DNA from: Thiomargarita sp.
GTDB lineage: Bacteria; Pseudomonadota; Gammaproteobacteria; Beggiatoales; Beggiatoaceae
Reading direction: 5' to 3'
Length of the DNA: 5,197 nucleotides
Assembly (NCBI GenBank): GCA_030618965.1
Contig: JAUXCJ010000136.1
Coordinates: 1 to 5,197, forward strand
The notes under the pieces were generated by a model that saw only the letters and a program-made list of their open reading frames with translations, ran no database searches and had not been told where the DNA came from. Position numbers and translations under genes: made by a program. Numbering within the stretch: the stretch's first letter is position 1; the number at the start of each line of letters is the position of its first letter. Positions 1-5,197 of the stretch are shown here, piece after piece.

Positions 1-587
1 AGCTAGAACATAGCTTGAAAGAAATTAAAGATGTCGTAGAAAGTACTTATGTAATGTATCAATTGGACAAAATCCAAGGAGGCAATCAATTCAACAAAAT
101 ATCTGATACCTTGCTAAGTTCTGCCGATTCAGTATTAACTACTGCTAGTACCTCCAAGAATGCGATTGAACAAGCGTTAAATGAAGTTGAAAATCAAGTT
201 GATGTCCAGAAAAATTCCGCGCCCAAACCTCAACCTCAGAGAACTTTTGAGGATAAAGCTTTTCTTTGTGATGCCAAAACCTCTCTAGCGGCTGTTCGTT
301 TGAATTTAATGATGATACTCATTTCAACAGATAAAACTGAGCAAGAGGCTTTAAAGCTGGAGATTGATAAAGCAAGTAGAGCATTTGAAAAAACAATTGT
401 GGCAGCTCAACTCCTGACTTTACAAGAAACTTGGGCTAGATTTAAAAATACATATCAAACTGAAATTTTGCCAGCTATTCGTGCTGGCAACAACGATAAA
501 GCTTCAGAAATCGCTGCTCTTCAAGCAGAAAATCTGAAAACTATGAAGGGTATCATTCAGGCTATTAATGAGAATAATTGCGATTAA
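1..587 (+). CDS. Helical protein of unknown function, 5' end outside window
   Basis: The frame is open to the left edge, so this is the 3' part of a gene. The TTG at position 15 is not a convincing start: no Shine-Dalgarno sequence precedes it and the codons before it (L-E-H-S) read through. Counting from codon 15, residues 1-65 are helical with many S, T, N and Q. A proline-rich linker (APKPQPQ, about 69-75) follows, then a second helical block (80-190). In that block the stretch from LQETW (136-140) through ILPAIRAGNNDKA resembles the last helices of four-helix-bundle (4HB_MCP-like) sensor domains, but this is pattern similarity only. Cys85 and Cys189 are the only cysteines, and Cys189 is the next-to-last residue. 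That suggests a disulfide and therefore an extracytoplasmic location; a signal peptide or membrane anchor would have to lie upstream. It ends 12 bases before the lipoprotein gene on the same strand, so the two are probably co-transcribed. The function is unknown. Confidence 0.72.
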   Translation, partial: LEHSLKEIKDVVESTYVMYQLDKIQGGNQFNKISDTLLSSADSVLTTASTSKNAIEQALNEVENQVDVQKNSAPKPQPQRTFEDKAFLCDAKTSLAAVRLNLMMILISTDKTEQEALKLEIDKASRAFEKTIVAAQLLTLQETWARFKNTYQTEILPAIRAGNNDKASEIAALQAENLKTMKGIIQAINENNCD

Positions 588-595
588 AAGGAGGG
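588..595 (+). promoter_or_regulatory. Strong ribosome binding site for the lipoprotein gene
   Basis: AAGGAGGG lies directly after the TAA of the upstream gene, with GGAGG ending five bases before the ATG at 600. It fixes the lipoprotein start and supports translation from one polycistronic message. Confidence 0.8.
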
Positions 596-599
596 TTTT

Positions 600-1112
600 A
601 TGCTTATTAGAGTATTCATTATTTTTATAATATTCTTAGTTTCAGCTTGTAATGACAATAGTTCCTCACCCACAACACAATTGTCTACTTCTACTACAGA
701 TACCACAGAAATAACCGAAATACAAGCAGACACTTCTACGGGACTAAAGGGAACTGATGAAAATAGTAATGGCATACGCGATGATATTGACCACTTGATT
801 GAGCAAAAGTTTTCAGACACTCCAGAAATCAAACGTGCCGCCGAACAAGAAGCTCGTGCTTTACAACTATTTATGGAAGCTCAAACTAAAGAAGAAGCTT
901 TAAAATTTGCCGAACAAATTGGACGCGCAACCAGTTGCACTTTTAAAATCTTATCCCATCCAGTACGTGATTATGAAACCAGACAAGCACTATCTAAACA
1001 AATAGAAGCTTGGACAACTAATACCAGAGAACGGTTAATCAAATATTTAGAATCCAGCAAACTTATCAGCGGCGCATATTTTATGCAACCAGTTGAACCA
1101 GTATGTGATTGA
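600..1112 (+). CDS. Small lipoprotein with EF-hand-like calcium loop
   Basis: This is a 170-residue predicted lipoprotein. Residues 1-16 form a short signal peptide (one Arg, then a hydrophobic I/F/V run) ending in a lipobox, L-V-S-A-Cys17. Asn at +2 is not the Asp inner-membrane retention signal, so outer-membrane sorting is likely. Residues 18-50 are a low-complexity S/T-rich tether. Residues 53-64 (DENSNGIRDDID) have D/N at loop positions 1, 3 and 5, Gly at 6 and Asp at 9 and 12, as in EF-hand or thrombospondin type-3-like calcium loops. The rest (65-170) is charged and helical, with Cys113 and the next-to-last Cys169 available to pair. The start is set by a strong Shine-Dalgarno sequence. 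The gene sits between the helical protein and the secreted hydrolase. I do not recognise a named family; a calcium-dependent envelope or accessory protein for its neighbours is inference. Confidence 0.85.
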   Translation: MLIRVFIIFIIFLVSACNDNSSSPTTQLSTSTTDTTEITEIQADTSTGLKGTDENSNGIRDDIDHLIEQKFSDTPEIKRAAEQEARALQLFMEAQTKEEALKFAEQIGRATSCTFKILSHPVRDYETRQALSKQIEAWTTNTRERLIKYLESSKLISGAYFMQPVEPVCD

Positions 1113-1115
1113 GGA
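1111..1115 (+). promoter_or_regulatory. Ribosome binding site that sets the hydrolase start
   Basis: GAGGA lies seven bases before the ATG at 1123 and its first two bases are part of the TGA stop (1110-1112) of the lipoprotein gene. This favours ATG 1123 over the in-frame TTG at 1093, and suggests that ribosomes ending on the lipoprotein gene re-initiate on the hydrolase. Confidence 0.7.
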
Positions 1116-1122
1116 AGAATTT

Positions 1123-2286
1123 ATGAAAGTAAATTATATTAAAATCATAGTATTAATGTTAATAAATTCCTTTGTATATGCCAATAATTGTGAACTGGAA
1201 GAGTTTAGAATAGTGTTTGAAAATGGAGAATTAACAACTCCTAAACAAGCTTTTACGGCGAAAAATGAACTAGCTCTGAGTTTGGGTAATAGCTATGCTA
1301 ATCAAGCCATAAGCTATGATTTAGCTTATAATTATTCATCAGACGCATTTGAAAAATTGCTGGAATCAGCAAACCCGCGTCATTGGTATGTTGATTTAGC
1401 ACGACTCGTTTATAATTGGAAATATAAAATTAATGCCTCAGAATTAAATGAGCATGTTGAAAAATACCGTGAAGCAATTTTACAAGGACAAAAAGTGTTA
1501 GTAGTTTCACATTCACAAGGAAATTTTTATACTAACTTAGCTCGACAAATGCTTGCTAACCAGAAACCGGCGATTCCGATAAAAAGCTTCGGTATATTTG
1601 CTGTAGCAACTCCAGCCAATAATGTTGGGGCTAAAGAGACTCCTTATCTAACTAATCACCTTGATATAATCAGCTTAGTACCAAGCTCATTAGCTGCAAA
1701 TTGGACTTTGCGTCGGGCTGATAATGGCAAAATTGTTGACAATATTGGTTCAATTCCAGCTCATAGTTTTACTGAGGTTTATTTATCGCCAGATTATGAT
1801 ATTCGTGCTGAACTTCTCAAAGCGATTAAGCAAGAATTAAACCAATTAGAAGAACCTCCACAAATAGTCAAAACTGGCTCTATTACGGTGACTCTGACTT
1901 GGAATCTTGAGAATCAGAATGATGTCGATCTGCATGTTATTGAGCCAGATAAAACTCATGTCTACTATGGAAGTAAAACTGGAAACAGCGGATATTTGGA
2001 TGTTGACAATGTCAATGGATTTGGCCCCGAACACTACTATACTGATTGTAATAAGTTACAAGTTGGAAAATATCTTGTAGGAGTAAACTATTACAATGAT
2101 TCTGCGAATCCAACACGAGAAGTTACAGCAACGGTAACAATTTCAATACCTGGTTCCACGAGAACTTTTCTAACCAAGCTAGATAAAATTAATAGAGTTA
2201 ATAGTTCCAAGATTAGAGGCTTAGCTAAAATTCTTGTCGAGCGAAATAAAGATGGAAGACTGAAATATCAGATTATTCAGTTATAA
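1123..2286 (+). CDS. Secreted alpha/beta hydrolase (lipase-like) fused to a DUF2135 domain
   Basis: From ATG 1123 the protein has 387 residues. Residues 1-20 are a signal peptide (K-V-N-Y-I-K, a hydrophobic core, then F-V-Y-A before NN), so the product should be exported. Residues 21-245 look like an alpha/beta hydrolase of lipase type. A beta strand VLVV leads into the nucleophile elbow S-H-S-Q-G-N (Ser131), with Ser in place of the first Gly of the usual GxSxG. Asp181 (HLDIISLVP) and His214 (AHSFTEVYL) are candidates for the rest of the triad. After a short linker (EEPPQIV), residues 251-325 carry DUF2135/YfaP-type features: a TLTW strand, NDVDLHV.EP, SGYLDVDNVNGFGPE and a GKYLVGVNYY strand. 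Cys23 and Cys309 are the only cysteines after the signal peptide. An in-frame TTG at 1093 would add ten residues but lies inside the lipoprotein gene and would bury the signal peptide. It appears to be the last gene of a three-gene run. The substrate is unknown; an ester or lipid is most likely. Confidence 0.85.
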   Translation: MKVNYIKIIVLMLINSFVYANNCELEEFRIVFENGELTTPKQAFTAKNELALSLGNSYANQAISYDLAYNYSSDAFEKLLESANPRHWYVDLARLVYNWKYKINASELNEHVEKYREAILQGQKVLVVSHSQGNFYTNLARQMLANQKPAIPIKSFGIFAVATPANNVGAKETPYLTNHLDIISLVPSSLAANWTLRRADNGKIVDNIGSIPAHSFTEVYLSPDYDIRAELLKAIKQELNQLEEPPQIVKTGSITVTLTWNLENQNDVDLHVIEPDKTHVYYGSKTGNSGYLDVDNVNGFGPEHYYTDCNKLQVGKYLVGVNYYNDSANPTREVTATVTISIPGSTRTFLTKLDKINRVNSSKIRGLAKILVERNKDGRLKYQIIQL

Positions 2287-2334
2287 ATTATGGTAGTCCC
2301 TACAAACCAGTTGACAATTGTTTTTTGAATATAG

Positions 2335-2357
2335 TCTTTATTTAGTTAAAATAAAGA
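2335..2357. repeat. AT-rich inverted repeat after the hydrolase gene
   Basis: TCTTTATTT (2335-2343) and AAATAAAGA (2349-2357) are perfect inverted copies around a five-base loop. They lie about 50 bases after the hydrolase stop. No T-tract follows, so this is not a classical terminator; it could be a weak 3' hairpin or a protein-binding dyad. Chance is possible in DNA this AT-rich. Confidence 0.4.
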
Positions 2358-2379
2358 TTGGTTCTGGCTTTATTATCTA

Positions 2380-2400
2380 AGTGCAAGCTAAGCTTGCACT
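2380..2400. repeat. Perfect palindrome (9-bp stem, 3-base loop) before the orphan gene
   Basis: AGTGCAAGC, loop TAA, GCTTGCACT form a perfect hairpin that ends 27 bases before the ATG at 2428. It has the same layout as the palindrome at 2755-2778. No run of T follows directly (CTAACGACC comes next), so it is better read as a short palindromic repeat, or a hairpin in the leader, than as a Rho-independent terminator. Confidence 0.65.
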
Positions 2401-2427
2401 CTAACGACCTTTTATTTATTTCCTATA

Positions 2428-2736
2428 ATGTATAAAAATGAAACCCTAGATGATACAGATTTAGTGTATAAGGAACGCTTAGACAATCTAGGTCTTATTG
2501 CCTTGGATGTTATTGAAAGCCTTATGACTGATACGGAAACATCTATTGACGTTCGATTACATGCCGCTTTTAGACTTCTCGAAATATGCGGATCTGATAA
2601 GATGGGGGATGGGATTGCGAAAGCAATTACCGAAGGACTTAAAAATAATGGACAGCTTCTTGAACAGAATGCCAAGCGACTCATAGAAATTGAAGCATTT
2701 GGCAATGTTATTAAGGAAAGTAAATCCCTTAATTAA
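2428..2736 (+). CDS. Small helical protein, orphan hypothetical
   Basis: This 102-residue acidic, mostly helical protein has no signal peptide, membrane segment or known catalytic motif, so it is probably cytoplasmic. Residues about 22-55 (LIALDVIESLMTD, then SIDVRLHAAFRLLEICGS) have the layout of a helix pair with a V-R-L-x-A-A-x-x-L-L-E core. This loosely recalls helical segments in small terminase subunits or HEAT-like helices, but I would not assign a function on that. The rest (56-102) is one or two amphipathic helices. No Shine-Dalgarno sequence precedes ATG 2428 (the sequence there is TTTATTTATTTCCTATA), and an in-frame TAA at 2389-2391 limits upstream extension. The next in-frame Met is residue 33. 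A 294-base reading frame on the opposite strand gives a Ser-rich, low-quality protein, so the + strand is preferred. The gene is flanked by two related palindromes and converges on the pstS-like gene. Confidence 0.62.
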   Translation: MYKNETLDDTDLVYKERLDNLGLIALDVIESLMTDTETSIDVRLHAAFRLLEICGSDKMGDGIAKAITEGLKNNGQLLEQNAKRLIEIEAFGNVIKESKSLN

Positions 2737-2754
2737 AGTTTAAATACAATTTTA

Positions 2755-2778
2755 AGTCCAAAGCTTTAGCTTTGGACT
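2755..2778. repeat. Perfect palindrome (10-bp stem, 4-base loop) between convergent genes
   Basis: AGTCCAAAGC, loop TTTA, GCTTTGGACT form a perfect hairpin between the orphan gene (ends 2736) and the pstS-like gene (ends 2795 on the - strand). It could stop or protect transcripts from both sides, but neither side has a proper T-tract. It matches the palindrome at 2380-2400 except for one compensatory G-C to C-G swap and one extra A-T pair, so both look like copies of one repeat family. Confidence 0.68.
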
Positions 2779-2780
2779 CC

Positions 2781-2800
2781 AAATAATAAGCTAATTATTT
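2781..2800. repeat. Short AT-rich dyad over the pstS stop codon
   Basis: AAATAAT (2781-2787) and ATTATTT (2794-2800) are inverted copies around a six-base spacer and cover the TAA stop of the - strand gene. The stem is all A-T, so it is weak as RNA. With the neighbouring 2755-2778 palindrome it may form a bipartite 3' structure for the pstS transcript, or be chance. Confidence 0.3.
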
Positions 2801-3754
2801 CAATTTCTTCAATTCTTTCTTAGCTCTTTTGGCAGGTACAGAAACATAACCATCCTTGATCACAACCCCTTGTCCGATTTTAGATAAAACCATTTTTAGA
2901 AATTCAGTTTCTAAGGGTGGTAATGGCTTATTTGGAACCTTGTTCACATAAATATACAAATATCTAGCTAAGGGGTATTTACCATTAGCTGCATTTTTGG
3001 CACTGGGATAAATAAAACGTTTTCCCGGTTTTTTCGCCAATGCCAATGTTTTCACCCCGGAAGTTTTATAACCAATCCCTGAATAACCAATCCCGTTAAT
3101 GGACATTCCTACCGATTGTACAACAGATGCTGAGCCGGGTTGTTCGTTGACACTACTCTTATAGTCTCCCTTGCAAAGAGCCTTCTTTTTAAAATAACCA
3201 TAAGTACCAGATACGGAATTACGCCCGTATAATTGGATAGAGCGATTTGCCCAATCACCCTTTAACCCAAGTTGACCCCATTTAGTAATATCCTGTCTAG
3301 CATGACATTTTCTAGTGGAAGAAAAAATAGCATCAACTTGTGGAAGCGTCAAACTTTTGATGGGATTATCCTTATGCACATATACTGCTAGTGCATCTAT
3401 GGCAACGCGAATATAAGTCGGCTTATAGCCATATTTTCTCTCAAAAGCCTCTACTTCCTTATCCTTCATTTTGCGGCTCATGGGACCAAAGTTACTTGTC
3501 CCTTCAATCAAAGCTGGAGGGGCTGTGGAGGAACCCGCTGCTTGTACCTGAATATTCACATTAGGATAAAGGCGTTTGAATGCCTCAGTCCACAAAGTCA
3601 TCAAATTAGCCAGCGTATCTGAACCTACGCTTGATAAATTACCAGAAACACCGCTAACCTTGTTATAGTCAGGCAACTTAGGATCAACATTTGCTGCCCA
3701 CACTGTACTTGTCAAAATTAAACTCACGGCGGAAATTTTGAATAAATTTTTCAT
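2795..3754 (-). CDS. pstS: PstS-family phosphate-binding protein, solitary
   Basis: This 319-residue periplasmic substrate-binding protein belongs to the PstS/PBP_like_2 family, which captures phosphate for the PstCAB importer. Residues 1-20 are a signal peptide ending V-W-A. Ligand-site motifs follow in family order: VGSDTL (43-48), [11 protein letters not shown] (72-82), FGPMSR (89-94), [16 protein letters not shown] (116-131) and [12 protein letters not shown] (177-188). Arg178, Ser182, Gly183 and Thr184 have the spacing of the Arg-x3-Ser-Gly-Thr phosphate ligands in E. coli PstS. Ser93 of GPMSR replaces the Asp of the classical GASDAP motif, as in SR-type PstS-like proteins. [10 protein letters not shown] (220-229) and [10 protein letters not shown] (261-270) are also typical. 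Cys150 and Cys194 could form a disulfide. The tail is Lys-rich. AGGA seven bases before the ATG supports the start. A Pho box lies 45 bases upstream. No pstC, pstA or pstB is adjacent, so its permease must be elsewhere or it has another role. Confidence 0.9.
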   Translation of the reverse strand: MKNLFKISAVSLILTSTVWAANVDPKLPDYNKVSGVSGNLSSVGSDTLANLMTLWTEAFKRLYPNVNIQVQAAGSSTAPPALIEGTSNFGPMSRKMKDKEVEAFERKYGYKPTYIRVAIDALAVYVHKDNPIKSLTLPQVDAIFSSTRKCHARQDITKWGQLGLKGDWANRSIQLYGRNSVSGTYGYFKKKALCKGDYKSSVNEQPGSASVVQSVGMSINGIGYSGIGYKTSGVKTLALAKKPGKRFIYPSAKNAANGKYPLARYLYIYVNKVPNKPLPPLETEFLKMVLSKIGQGVVIKDGYVSVPAKRAKKELKKLK

Positions 3755-3782
3755 TAAATTATCCTATTATTGTGAGTCGATT

Positions 3783-3788
3783 AGACTA
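3783..3788 (-). promoter_or_regulatory. Candidate -10 element of the pstS promoter
   Basis: On the - strand TAGTCT lies ten bases after the Pho box, the spacing expected when PhoB replaces -35 recognition. It matches TATAAT only at the first, second and last bases. TCTAAT (3780-3785), with five of six matches but 13 bases from the box, is the alternative. Either gives a leader of about 20-25 bases to the ATG. Confidence 0.45.
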
Positions 3789-3798
3789 TGCGAGGAGT

Positions 3799-3816
3799 AT
3801 GACAAATTGATGACAA
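3799..3816 (-). promoter_or_regulatory. Pho box (PhoB binding site) upstream of pstS
   Basis: Read on the - strand this is TTGTCAT-CAAT-TTGTCAT: two identical 7-base direct repeats separated by four A/T-rich bases. It fits the consensus of two CTGTCAT repeats with a 4-base spacer, each differing only in the first base. It lies between the ttcA stop codon (3817-3819) and the pstS start, 44 bases upstream of the ATG, and indicates phosphate-starvation control by PhoB/PhoR. Confidence 0.85.
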
Positions 3817-4596
3817 CTATTTGGTTTTATTTGTCTTGTAAACAGAGGTATTTTGTTTTTCTATTAAAGGGCGCATCGCATGGAGAAGATTTTGAAAAAC
3901 ATCCTTATGCAAACTTTCCTCATTAGCAAGCAAAGCTTTAACATGTTCGCGCTGAGTTGGTGCGCTAAAACAAGCAGGGCAATTGTCCTGAATAATAGGT
4001 AATTGAGCCTCCTTAGCAAATTCTGCCGTTTGTCTCTCGCGGACATAAATGAGCGGACGTATCACCCGCACATCACCCTGATTATTTGTATAATGTGCTT
4101 TCATTGTTTGCAAACGCCCACTATATAGGGCTGACATCAAAAAACTTTCTGCTAAATCATCAAGATGCTGCGCTAACGCCAACACATTATAATTTTCCTC
4201 ACGGGCAACACGATATAAAATACCCCGTTTCATCCTCGCGCAAAAGGCACAAAAGGATTTTCTCTGTAAATGTTTTTGCGCCTGTCCCATAATATCTTGG
4301 CTAGTATAAAAATATTGAATCCCCAAATCGCTCAAATAATCCTTAAGCGGTGAAGGATCAAAACCGGTGATTTGTGGATCCACAGTGATGACACCCAGTT
4401 CAAAATCGACAGGGGCATAGCGTTGCAGATGCCCTAAAATATGTAACAGGGATAAGGAATCCTTACCACCAGAGAGCCCCAATAAAATACGATCCCCGGT
4501 TTTAATCATGCTATAATCATTAATTGCACGTCCAACACGGCGCATAAGCAATTTAGGCGGTTTTCTTAATTCAAACATAGTAGTAGGTAATAACAT
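3817..4596 (-). CDS. ttcA: TtcA-family tRNA thiolation protein (PP-loop ATPase)
   Basis: This 259-residue cytoplasmic protein belongs to the TtcA family, which adenylates a tRNA base (C32 in E. coli) and replaces its oxygen with sulfur using an Fe-S cluster. The PP-loop is LSGGKDS (41-47). The first cysteine pair is Cys116-x-x-Cys119 in FCAFCARMKRGILYRVA, very close to the family signature. LAQHLDDLAESF (141-152), where E. coli has a GHHRDD motif, and VIRPLIYVRE (178-187) are also typical. The second pair, Cys206-Pro-Ala-Cys209 in DNCPACFSAPTQRE, differs in context from the E. coli PCNLCGSQ motif, so this may be a TtcA-like paralogue subgroup with another tRNA target. The start is uncertain: ATG 4596 (M1) and ATG 4578 (M7, MFEL) both lack a Shine-Dalgarno sequence. 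It is divergent from qmcA by 19 bases (37 from M7), and pstS follows on the same strand after a 62-base gap with its own promoter. Confidence 0.88.
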   Translation of the reverse strand: MLLPTTMFELRKPPKLLMRRVGRAINDYSMIKTGDRILLGLSGGKDSLSLLHILGHLQRYAPVDFELGVITVDPQITGFDPSPLKDYLSDLGIQYFYTSQDIMGQAQKHLQRKSFCAFCARMKRGILYRVAREENYNVLALAQHLDDLAESFLMSALYSGRLQTMKAHYTNNQGDVRVIRPLIYVRERQTAEFAKEAQLPIIQDNCPACFSAPTQREHVKALLANEESLHKDVFQNLLHAMRPLIEKQNTSVYKTNKTK

Positions 4597-4615
4597 TTAC
4601 GGATAAATAAATTTA

Positions 4616-5197
4616 ATGAATATCCTTAGCGATTTTACGATTTTCGTCCTAATTTTTTTAGGAATGTCAGTGATATTGGTCTTTTTAGGCGTTAAATCAG
4701 TACCTCAAGCACAACAATGGACAGTTGAACGCTTTGGTAAATACACCAAAACTCTTGATCCTGGACTACATCTTATTGTTCCTGCCGTCGATGTGATCAG
4801 CAAAAAATTAAGCATGATGGAAACTGTTATGGATATTCCAGCCCAGAATGTTATCACGAAAGACAACGCTATAGTGCGCGTAGATGGTGTGGTTTTTTAT
4901 CAAATTGTTAATGCCGCCCAAGCAGCTTATCAAATCAATGATCTTCTACTTGGAATTGAAAACTTAGCTATAACCAATATTCGTAGCGTTATCGGCGCAA
5001 TGATTTTAGATGAAGTTTTCTCTAAACGCGATAATATCAATACAAAATTACTCCAAATCATAGATAATGCCACCCATCCTTGGGGTGTAAAAGTACTACG
5101 TGTTGAACTGAAAGACCTGACTCCATCTCAAGAATTGGTTGATGCTATGGCACGACAAATGAAGGCCGAGCGTGACAAACGAGCCATTATTTTAGAA
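4616..5197 (+). CDS. qmcA: QmcA-like SPFH/stomatin membrane protein, 3' end outside window
   Basis: The 194 visible residues are the N-terminal part of a stomatin/prohibitin (SPFH, band 7) protein of the QmcA type, which forms ring-like oligomers at the inner membrane and is linked to membrane organisation and protease (FtsH) partners. Residues 8-26 (FTIFVLIFLGMSVILVFLG) are one membrane segment. The SPFH domain follows: VPQAQQWTVERFGKY (29-43), LDPGLHLIVPAVD (47-59), AQNVITKDNAIVRVDGVVFYQI (76-97), NIRSVIGAMILDEVFSKRDNIN (121-142), WGVKVLRVELKDL (156-168) and the start of the coiled-coil region, LVDAMARQMKAERDKRAIILE. The frame is open at the window end; full-length homologues are about 250-310 residues. 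ATG 4616 has no good Shine-Dalgarno sequence (GGAT lies about 12 bases upstream). It is divergent from ttcA, so its promoter must overlap the ttcA 5' region. An NfeD-type partner gene is often next to such genes and may lie beyond the edge. Confidence 0.9.
   Translation, partial: MNILSDFTIFVLIFLGMSVILVFLGVKSVPQAQQWTVERFGKYTKTLDPGLHLIVPAVDVISKKLSMMETVMDIPAQNVITKDNAIVRVDGVVFYQIVNAAQAAYQINDLLLGIENLAITNIRSVIGAMILDEVFSKRDNINTKLLQIIDNATHPWGVKVLRVELKDLTPSQELVDAMARQMKAERDKRAIILE

Noticed and set aside
15..17. TTG at 15 as the true start of the first gene
   Set aside because: The frame is open to the left edge, there is no Shine-Dalgarno sequence, and the protein looks truncated at its N-terminus.
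584..832. 82-residue reading frame on the - strand
   Set aside because: Antisense to the lipoprotein's S/T-rich region, which creates the V/S-rich translation; no supporting signals.
1093..1122. TTG at 1093 as the hydrolase start
   Set aside because: It lies inside the lipoprotein gene, has no ribosome binding site and puts ten acidic/polar residues before the signal peptide; ATG 1123 has GAGGA seven bases upstream.
2311..2337. Perfect TTGACA (2311-2316) as a -35 for the orphan gene
   Set aside because: The best -10 partner is TAGTCT at 15 bases, which is a poor match and short spacing, and it is about 90 bases from the gene; too weak to call.
2412..2705. 97-residue reading frame on the - strand
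   Set aside because: It lies antisense to the orphan gene, has a Ser-rich low-complexity translation and no start signals; it looks like a shadow of the + strand frame.
2380..2778. The two palindromes as classical Rho-independent terminators
   Set aside because: The stems are good, but neither is followed on either strand by a continuous T-tract.
3738..4292. Short + strand reading frames at 3738-3926 and 4086-4292
   Set aside because: Both are shadows largely within or across ttcA and the pstS promoter, with no protein-like composition or start signals.
1..5197. CRISPR array, tRNA/rRNA genes, insertion sequences, defence system
   Set aside because: No regular repeat-spacer array, cloverleaf, transposase motif or recognised defence protein was seen by reading both strands.

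Overview
The window is AT-rich bacterial DNA. A TtcA-family tRNA thiolase, a PstS-type phosphate-binding protein with an upstream Pho box, and a QmcA-type SPFH membrane protein together suggest a low-GC gammaproteobacterium. Something near the Thiotrichales/Beggiatoaceae would fit the base composition and the short intergenic palindromes, but that placement is inference. No tRNA, rRNA, CRISPR array, transposase or integrase was seen.

Region 1 (1-2286, + strand) is a tight run of three genes for probably exported proteins. The first is the 3' part of a helical protein whose C-terminal half resembles the four-helix-bundle sensor fold. The second is a small lipoprotein with a clear lipobox and an EF-hand-like calcium loop. 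The third is a secreted alpha/beta hydrolase fused to a C-terminal DUF2135 (YfaP-type) beta domain. Gaps are about 10 bases, each of the last two genes has a good Shine-Dalgarno sequence, and all three proteins carry widely spaced cysteine pairs that could form disulfides. This is the least familiar part of the window and may be an undescribed envelope-associated cassette.

Region 2 (2287-2794) holds one small orphan gene (2428-2736, 102 aa, no recognised function). It is bracketed by two related perfect palindromes. Their stems differ by a compensatory G-C to C-G swap plus one extra A-T pair, which suggests a family of small palindromic repeats.

Region 3 (2795-4596, - strand) holds ttcA followed by a solitary pstS-like gene. 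Between them, directly against the ttcA stop codon, lies a near-ideal Pho box (two TTGTCAT repeats four bases apart), with a possible -10 at the right distance. The pstS-like gene is therefore probably switched on by PhoB under phosphate starvation, yet no pstCAB genes are next to it.

Region 4 (4616-5197, + strand) is the 5' part of a qmcA-like stomatin/SPFH gene, divergent from ttcA across about 19 bases and cut by the window end.
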